64,000 nucleotides of DNA from Oscillospiraceae bacterium (GTDB lineage Bacteria > Bacillota > Clostridia > Oscillospirales > CAG-272), in the NCBI GenBank assembly GCA_015063805.1, contig SVTK01000001.1, positions 111,065 through 175,064 on the forward strand. The letters are read 5' to 3'. The position numbers and the translations under genes were made by a program. Below the pieces are notes generated by a model. The model was not told the DNA's origin. It made no database searches and saw only the letters and a list, made by a program, of their open reading frames with translations. Below are positions 59,337 through 64,000 of this stretch, piece after piece (within the stretch, counting starts at the first letter, position 1; each line of letters starts with the position of its first letter).

Positions 59337-60311
59337 ATGAAAAAGCTTCTCTCTCTCGTTCTTGCCGTTCTGATGACGGCGACCCTTTGCCTGTCCCTGG
59401 CTTCCTGCGGCGAGGCGAAGTCCTTTACCGTGGGTATCTGTCAGATCCAGCCCCATCCTGCGCTGGATGCCGCTACCCAGGGCTTCAAGGATGCCCTCGT
59501 GGAAGCGCTGGGGGAGGAGAATGTGACCTTCCTTGATCAGAACGCGCATGGTGATGCCACCGCCTGTACCACCATCATCACCGACTTCGTAACCAAGAAT
59601 GTTGACCTGATCCTGGCCAACGCAACCCCGGCCCTGCAGGCCGCCTACAACGGCACCACCACCATCCCCGTGCTGGGCACCTCGGTGACCGAGTACGGTA
59701 CCGCCCTGGACATCGACAACTTTGGCGGCCTGGTGGGCGGCAATGTGTCGGGCACCTCTGACCTGGCCCCCCTGGATCAGCAGGCGGAAATGATCACCGA
59801 CCTCTTCCCCGATGCCAAGAAGGTGGGGATGCTGTACTGCTCCGGCGAGCCCAACTCGGCTTACCAGGTCAAGGTGGTCCGCGAGCTGCTGGAGGCCAAG
59901 AACATCACCGTAACCGATTTCTCCTTCTCCGACTCCAACGATATTGCCGCTGTTGCAGCCGCCGCTGCCGCTGCTTCCGATGTCATCTATATCCCCACCG
60001 ATAACACCGCCGCTACCTGCACCGAGGCCATCAACGGCGCGGTTCTGCCCACCGGCACCCCCATCATCGCGGGTGAAGAGGGCATCTGCTCGGGCTGCGG
60101 CGTGGCTACCCTGTCCATCAGCTACTATGATCTGGGCGTAACCACCGGTAAGATGGCGGCCGAGATCCTCAAGGGCGATGCTGACATTGCCGAGATGGAG
60201 GTCGCTTACGCCGAGAACTTCACCAAGAAGTACAACCGTGCCAACTGCGAGGCCCTGGGCGTGGATATCGCTGCTCTCGAGTCTGCCGGCTACGTGGCCA
60301 TCGGTGACTGA
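59337..60311 (+). CDS. ABC transporter substrate-binding lipoprotein, TrpX/DUF534 type
   Basis: CGGAGGA precedes the ATG at 59337. The 324-residue protein has a lipobox LASC (Cys24), then GICQIQPHPALDAATQGFKDAL, ANATPALQAAYNGTTTIPVLG, KKVGMLYCSGEPNS and IYIPTDNTAA, the landmarks of the ABC_sub_bind family (PF04392), which includes streptococcal TrpX. It is followed by permease and ATPase genes and preceded by a T-box, so an amino acid or a precursor is the likely ligand. Tryptophan is the family precedent but is not proven here. Confidence 0.88.
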   Translation: MKKLLSLVLAVLMTATLCLSLASCGEAKSFTVGICQIQPHPALDAATQGFKDALVEALGEENVTFLDQNAHGDATACTTIITDFVTKNVDLILANATPALQAAYNGTTTIPVLGTSVTEYGTALDIDNFGGLVGGNVSGTSDLAPLDQQAEMITDLFPDAKKVGMLYCSGEPNSAYQVKVVRELLEAKNITVTDFSFSDSNDIAAVAAAAAAASDVIYIPTDNTAATCTEAINGAVLPTGTPIIAGEEGICSGCGVATLSISYYDLGVTTGKMAAEILKGDADIAEMEVAYAENFTKKYNRANCEALGVDIAALESAGYVAIGD

Positions 60312-60413
60312 TAAAGAAAATATTCACGCACGGAACAACCGGGGATGCCGCACCGACAGTGCGGTATCCCTTGTTCCGCGAAAAAGGACAATAGATAGAA
60401 AGGGTAATTGACC

Positions 60414-61322
60414 ATGTTTTTTGATTGGCTTGGCGCATTGCCGGGAGCTTCCGCACAGGGAATGGTGTGGGGGATTATGGCAATCGGCGTTTATCTGACA
60501 TACCGGATTCTGGATTTGGCCGACCTGACGGTGGACGGCTCCATTTGTACGGGAGGCGCAGTCTGCGCCGTCCTGGTGACCAACGGCGTCAATGTTTGGC
60601 TGGCCATGCTGGCGGCGCTGGCCGCGGGACTGCTGGCGGGACTGATCACCGGCGTTCTGCATACCTTCATGGGCATTCCCGCGATTCTGGCGGGGATTCT
60701 GACCCAGCTGATGCTGTGGTCCATCAACCTCAAGATCATGGGCAAGGCCAATATCGCGTTGCCCATCCGAAAATATGAGCTCCTGCTGGCGCAGATCAAG
60801 GTTGTTCAGTCGATCCTGGTGCTGCTGGCGGTGGTGGCGGTGCTGATCGCGGTGCTGTACTGGTTCTTCGGTACAGAGCTTGGCACCTCCCTGCGCGCCA
60901 CCGGTAACAACCAAAACATGAGCCGCGCCCAGGGCATCAACACCGACTTCACCAAGATCCTCGGCCTGGTGCTCTCCAACGGGATCGTCGCCTTCGCCGG
61001 TGCGCTCTTAGCGCAGTATCAGGGCTTTGCCGATATCAACATGGGCCGCGGTGCCATCGTTATCGGTCTTGCCGCCGTCATCATCGGTGAAGCTGTGGTG
61101 TCCCGCATTTCGCAGAATTTCGCCGTGCGCCTCTGCGGCGTGATCATCGGCGGTGTGATCTACTACTACGTCTATCAGACCGTCATCTTCCTGGGCCTGG
61201 ACGCAGACCTTTTGAAGATGCTCTCCGCTCTGGTGGTGGCCATCTTCCTGGCCGCTCCCTATTGGAAGAAGAAGTATTTCTCGAAACCGCACCATGCCAA
61301 GGGAGGGGAAGATCATGCTTGA
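60414..61322 (+). CDS. ABC transporter permease, TrpY type
   Basis: The ATG at 60414 follows GAAAGGG. The 302-residue protein has about eight or nine membrane segments and resembles branched-chain-type permeases: ADLTVDGSICTGGAVCAVL, GILTQLMLWSINLKIMGKANIALP, GTSLRATGNNQNMSRAQGI and DINMGRGAIVIGLAAVIIGEAV. It forms the membrane pore for the preceding binding protein. Its end overlaps the ATPase start. The gap before it includes a short GGATGCCGCACCGACAGTGCGGTATCC stem that could tune the binding protein to permease ratio. Confidence 0.88.
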   Translation: MFFDWLGALPGASAQGMVWGIMAIGVYLTYRILDLADLTVDGSICTGGAVCAVLVTNGVNVWLAMLAALAAGLLAGLITGVLHTFMGIPAILAGILTQLMLWSINLKIMGKANIALPIRKYELLLAQIKVVQSILVLLAVVAVLIAVLYWFFGTELGTSLRATGNNQNMSRAQGINTDFTKILGLVLSNGIVAFAGALLAQYQGFADINMGRGAIVIGLAAVIIGEAVVSRISQNFAVRLCGVIIGGVIYYYVYQTVIFLGLDADLLKMLSALVVAIFLAAPYWKKKYFSKPHHAKGGEDHA

Positions 61323-62109
61323 GATCAAAAATCTGACCAAAACCTTCAATCCCGGCACGGTTAACGAAAAGGTCGCCCTGCGGGACATCAGCCTTACCCT
61401 GAAGGATGGGGATTTTGTCACCGTCATCGGCGGCAACGGCGCAGGCAAGTCCACCCTGCTCAATGCCATCTCGGGCGTATGGAAGCCCGACTGCGGCCAC
61501 ATCATCATCGACGGCGTGGATATCACCGCCATGCCCGAATACAAGCGGGCGAAGTTCCTGGGCCGCGTGTTCCAGGACCCCATGATGGGTACCGCCGCCG
61601 ATATGCAGATCGATGAAAACCTGGCCCTGGCCAAGCGCCGCGGCCAACGCCGCGGGCTGGCGTGGGGGATTCGTGCCGCCGAGCGTGCCGAATACCGCAA
61701 GCTGCTGGCCGACCTGGACCTCGGCCTGGAGAGCCGCCTGACCTCCAAGGTGGGCCTGCTGTCTGGCGGTCAGCGCCAGGCGGTGACTCTGCTGATGGCC
61801 TCCCTCAATCAGCCCAAGCTGCTCCTGCTGGACGAGCACACCGCCGCCCTTGACCCCAAAACGGCGGCCAAGGTACTGGAGATCACCGACCGCATCGTCA
61901 CCGATGCCCGTCTGACCACCCTGATGATCACCCACAACATGAAGGACGCCATTGCCCACGGCAACCGTCTGATCATGATGCACGAGGGACGGATCATCGT
62001 TGACGTGGAGGGGGAGGAGAAGCAGAAACTCACCGTGGAGGATCTGCTGAGTCTCTTCAGCCGGGCCAGCGGCAAGGAATTTGCCAGCGACCGGGCGATG
62101 CTGTCCTAA
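61315..62109 (+). CDS. ABC transporter ATP-binding protein, TrpZ type
   Basis: GGGAGGGG precedes the ATG at 61315, eight bases before the permease stop, so translation is coupled. The 264-residue protein has Walker A GGNGAGKST, a Q-loop in GRVFQDPMMG, the signature LSGGQRQ, Walker B LLLLDEHTA and the H-loop ITHNM. It powers uptake through the preceding permease. Confidence 0.92.
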   Translation: MLEIKNLTKTFNPGTVNEKVALRDISLTLKDGDFVTVIGGNGAGKSTLLNAISGVWKPDCGHIIIDGVDITAMPEYKRAKFLGRVFQDPMMGTAADMQIDENLALAKRRGQRRGLAWGIRAAERAEYRKLLADLDLGLESRLTSKVGLLSGGQRQAVTLLMASLNQPKLLLLDEHTAALDPKTAAKVLEITDRIVTDARLTTLMITHNMKDAIAHGNRLIMMHEGRIIVDVEGEEKQKLTVEDLLSLFSRASGKEFASDRAMLS

Positions 62110-62120
62110 AACGCAATGAA

Positions 62121-62160
62121 AACAGAAGGTGCCGCGCATCTGCGCGGCACCTTCTGTTTT
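62121..62160 (+). terminator. Rho-independent terminator of the transporter operon
   Basis: CAGAAGGTGCCGCGCA-TC-TGCGCGGCACCTTCTG is followed by TTTTCAC. It lies between the plus-strand ATPase gene and the convergent minus-strand gene. Confidence 0.9.
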
Positions 62161-62203
62161 CACAGCCGGACGCCTCTTTTTCCTGTCTTGTACAGAAATT
62201 CTG

Positions 62204-64000
62204 TCAGGTCTTCGGCACGTAAATTCTCAGATGGGGAATGTCGCTTTCTGTGACTTCTCTGGTATGTGTCCCCTGGGGGGAGAGGTTGAACCCTCTGAAT
62301 TCGTAGTCCTTCCACCATGCTTCGTCAACGGTGACCACCGATGCAGGCACCACAGGCTCTCTCGTTGCGCTGGTTGACTTGTACGACTCGCTCTCCCACC
62401 CCTCGGGACGGTATTGGAAGCCCTTGTCCACGATGATGACAGATCCCACGGGCAGGTCGGTTCTGTAGAGCCTTTTGGAGGAAATGTAGTATTTCGCCAG
62501 CTTGGAATTGGAGGAATCGTGTCTTGTGGTTCCCCCTGTTGAGCTGTAAAGGGTGTACAGTTGGGCGTCCCAGTCCAGCAGTACATAGCCGTCAAAATCA
62601 AGGCCGAGCTTTCTGAATCTGTCGGCATCGGTGTCGGTTTCCACATACTCAAGATCGGGAACACTGGGCTTTGTCCAGTCTATGGCGATCTTGGGCGCTT
62701 CGGTAAAGGTAGACTCCGTTACCTTGTAGGGCGATTTCACGGCGTTCTTCACCGCTTCACGCAGGGCGCCCAGGTGGTCGGAAAGTCCCGGGTAATTCTT
62801 CGGGACCCAATCGATCCCGTCGATGTCACCCCCCGTGAGATAGGAGAACCAGGTGAGCGCTGCCGTGTAGCGTGCCTCCCCGAGGTTGAGGTGATATCCG
62901 TCGCGGGTGAGCTTGTCGCCGAAATAGGAGGTGCGGAGGTTTTGGATCGCCGTGCCTACCGGGATAATCCCGTCGATGTAGCTTCTCTTTTCGATGTTGT
63001 TCTTCACCGCATTGACAATGCTGTTGTACATGGTTTTCTGATTGCGGTTGTAGTTGGCAAAGGTGCTGCCGGTGTAGTCAGCCTGATACGCCCAGGTCAT
63101 GTGCCAAAGCACCCTGGCATCGGGGTTGGGACATTCGCGCTTGAGATAGTCCACGATCTCCTCCAGGGGGGTAAAGGTGGAGGATCTGCCGCTGTTGTTG
63201 CTGCTTTGCTGAACGGTGATCACATCCCAATCTTCCCGCTTGAGGGCAGAACTGAGCTTGGTGGCAGGGGTCTTGTTCCATGTACCCGCGGTGTTCAGAT
63301 AGAACTCGTAAGCCGCAAGGTCACCCCGGATGTTGGAGAGATGCATTTCCAGGGTGCAGCCCCCGATGTAGAGATTTCCCAGCACGATTTCTTCTGCGCC
63401 GCCTGCCCGGCAGATGTCATAAAGATATTCCATGGCATCGATGCTGAAGCTGTTGCCCACGGCCAGGATTTTGATCGACTTCGTTGCGGGGATCGGCTCT
63501 GTGTAACTGTGTTGGCAAGCGGAGCAGGTATATTCCATAACGCCCTCCTCAAAGGTTTTTGCGGGGGTTCTCACCTTGGCTTCATATGCGCATTCCGCGC
63601 ACTTTGCCGCTGTGGTTTCAGGCGCGGCCGTGGTTTCGGGTGCAGCCATGGTTACGGGCGTGGCCGTAGTTTCGGGTGCAGCCGTGGTTTGGGGCGCAGC
63701 CGTGGTTTGGGGCGCGGCCGTGGTTTGGGGTGCAGCCGTGGTTTGGGGCGCAGCCGTGGTTTGGGGCGCGGCCGTGGTTTGGGGCGCGGCCGTGGTTTGG
63801 GGTGCGGCCGTGGTTTCCGGTGCGGCCGTGGTTTCCGGTGCGGCCGTGGTTTGGGGCGCGGCCGTGGTTTGGGGCGCGGCCGTGGTTTGGGGCGCGGCCG
63901 TGGTTTGGGGCGCGGCCGTGGTTTGGGGCGCGGCCGTGGTTTGGGGCGCGGCTGTGGTTTGGGGCGCGGCCGTGGTTTGGGGCGCGGCTGTAGTTTCGGG
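62204..64000 (-). CDS. Secreted DUF4886-like SGNH-fold protein with AAPQTT stalk (5' end outside window)
   Basis: The minus-strand frame is open from the window edge to the stop at 62204, giving at least 598 residues. It begins within an AAPQTT/AAPETT stalk, then a small Cys domain (CAECAYEA...CSACQHSYTE) often seen in secreted gut Firmicutes proteins, then ILAVGNSFSIDAMEYLYDICR, VITVQQSSNNSGRS and GYHLNLGEARYTAALTWFSYL, which match the DUF4886/SGNH pattern with a Ser-containing block I and late His. The C-terminal about 130 residues are a separate beta-rich domain. It is probably exported, with a signal peptide outside the window. Confidence 0.82.
   Translation of the reverse strand, partial: PETTAAPQTTAAPQTTAAPQTTAAPQTTAAPQTTAAPQTTAAPQTTAAPQTTAAPETTAAPETTAAPQTTAAPQTTAAPQTTAAPQTTAAPQTTAAPQTTAAPQTTAAPETTATPVTMAAPETTAAPETTAAKCAECAYEAKVRTPAKTFEEGVMEYTCSACQHSYTEPIPATKSIKILAVGNSFSIDAMEYLYDICRAGGAEEIVLGNLYIGGCTLEMHLSNIRGDLAAYEFYLNTAGTWNKTPATKLSSALKREDWDVITVQQSSNNSGRSSTFTPLEEIVDYLKRECPNPDARVLWHMTWAYQADYTGSTFANYNRNQKTMYNSIVNAVKNNIEKRSYIDGIIPVGTAIQNLRTSYFGDKLTRDGYHLNLGEARYTAALTWFSYLTGGDIDGIDWVPKNYPGLSDHLGALREAVKNAVKSPYKVTESTFTEAPKIAIDWTKPSVPDLEYVETDTDADRFRKLGLDFDGYVLLDWDAQLYTLYSSTGGTTRHDSSNSKLAKYYISSKRLYRTDLPVGSVIIVDKGFQYRPEGWESESYKSTSATREPVVPASVVTVDEAWWKDYEFRGFNLSPQGTHTREVTESDIPHLRIYVPKT
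63608..64000 (-). repeat. 18-bp tandem repeat coding an AAPQTT stalk
   Basis: About 21 units of GTGGTTTGGGGCGCGGCC (plus-strand reading) run to the window edge. Units are almost identical, with few silent changes and Gln/Glu exchanges. On the minus strand they code a hydroxyl- and proline-rich stalk like those at 9504, 11302, 13291 and 15255. The length is probably variable, and assembly of such arrays is error-prone. Confidence 0.88.

Noticed and set aside
63676..63993. Plus-strand open frame reading repeated PWFGA units
   Set aside because: It is the antisense of the 18-bp repeat coding the AAPQTT stalk; it has no ribosome site and no non-repeat sequence.
1..64000. tRNA, rRNA, insertion sequence, prophage or attachment-site signatures
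   Set aside because: None was seen on reading through; no transposase- or integrase-like product is encoded.

Overview
The window looks like chromosome from a Gram-positive gut-type anaerobe of the Clostridia (Bacillota). The evidence is GC-rich coding sequence with AGGAGG-like ribosome sites, sigma-A promoters with 17-bp spacers, a T-box leader, SLH-domain surface proteins, a SipW-type signal peptidase with TasA-like substrates, and many lipoproteins. No rRNA, tRNA, CRISPR array, transposase, phage gene or plasmid gene was seen. Genus assignment is not possible from this sequence alone.

Layout. 1-3.9 kb: membrane proteins of unknown role and an unusual YidD homologue. 4.0-7.9 kb: an SGNH hydrolase, a zinc dehydrogenase with its RpiR-type regulator, and an RluA-type pseudouridine synthase. 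8.2-27.8 kb: a secretome block in which every gene class is duplicated: four tandem-domain wall or membrane-anchored surface proteins, two PHP-domain lipoproteins, two solute-binding lipoproteins, and four proteins joining a glycosidase-type N-terminal domain to a metallo-beta-lactamase fold. 27.9-34.8 kb: a cytoplasmic sugar-type catabolic operon with two TIM-barrel isomerase-like proteins, an AraC regulator, an amidohydrolase with a metal-ligand-less paralogue, a Gfo/Idh/MocA oxidoreductase and a DegT-type aminotransferase. 35.0-46.4 kb: a SipW/TasA-type surface-fibre locus with beta-helix, InlB-repeat and SLH proteins. 46.6-50.7 kb (minus strand): two unknown proteins and a GatD/GatY-like pair. 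50.9-54.6 kb: a GHL10-amidase cell-wall lipoprotein and a papain-like protein. 54.7-58.7 kb: AhcY, a pyridoxine kinase-like protein and a cation/proton antiporter, with complex palindromic repeats between them. 58.9-62.1 kb: a T-box-controlled ABC transporter of TrpXYZ type. 62.2-64 kb (minus strand): a DUF4886-like secreted protein running off the window.

The strongest candidate for an undescribed system is 8.2-34.8 kb. Three of the surface-protein genes and the catabolic operon share a promoter architecture: a TGCGTTTTTTGG box starting 35-36 bp before the start of the -35 element, and a second related box 21-22 bp downstream of the first, abutting a weak -35. This is the geometry of AraC-type activation, and an AraC regulator is encoded in the catabolic operon. 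My reading is one regulon in which anchored surface proteins bind a substrate, extracellular PHP and metallo-beta-lactamase-fold enzymes process it, solute-binding proteins capture products, and cytoplasmic isomerases, dehydrogenase and aminotransferase metabolise them. No classical glycoside hydrolase or permease is present in the block, so the substrate is unknown. The SipW/TasA locus is the second candidate.
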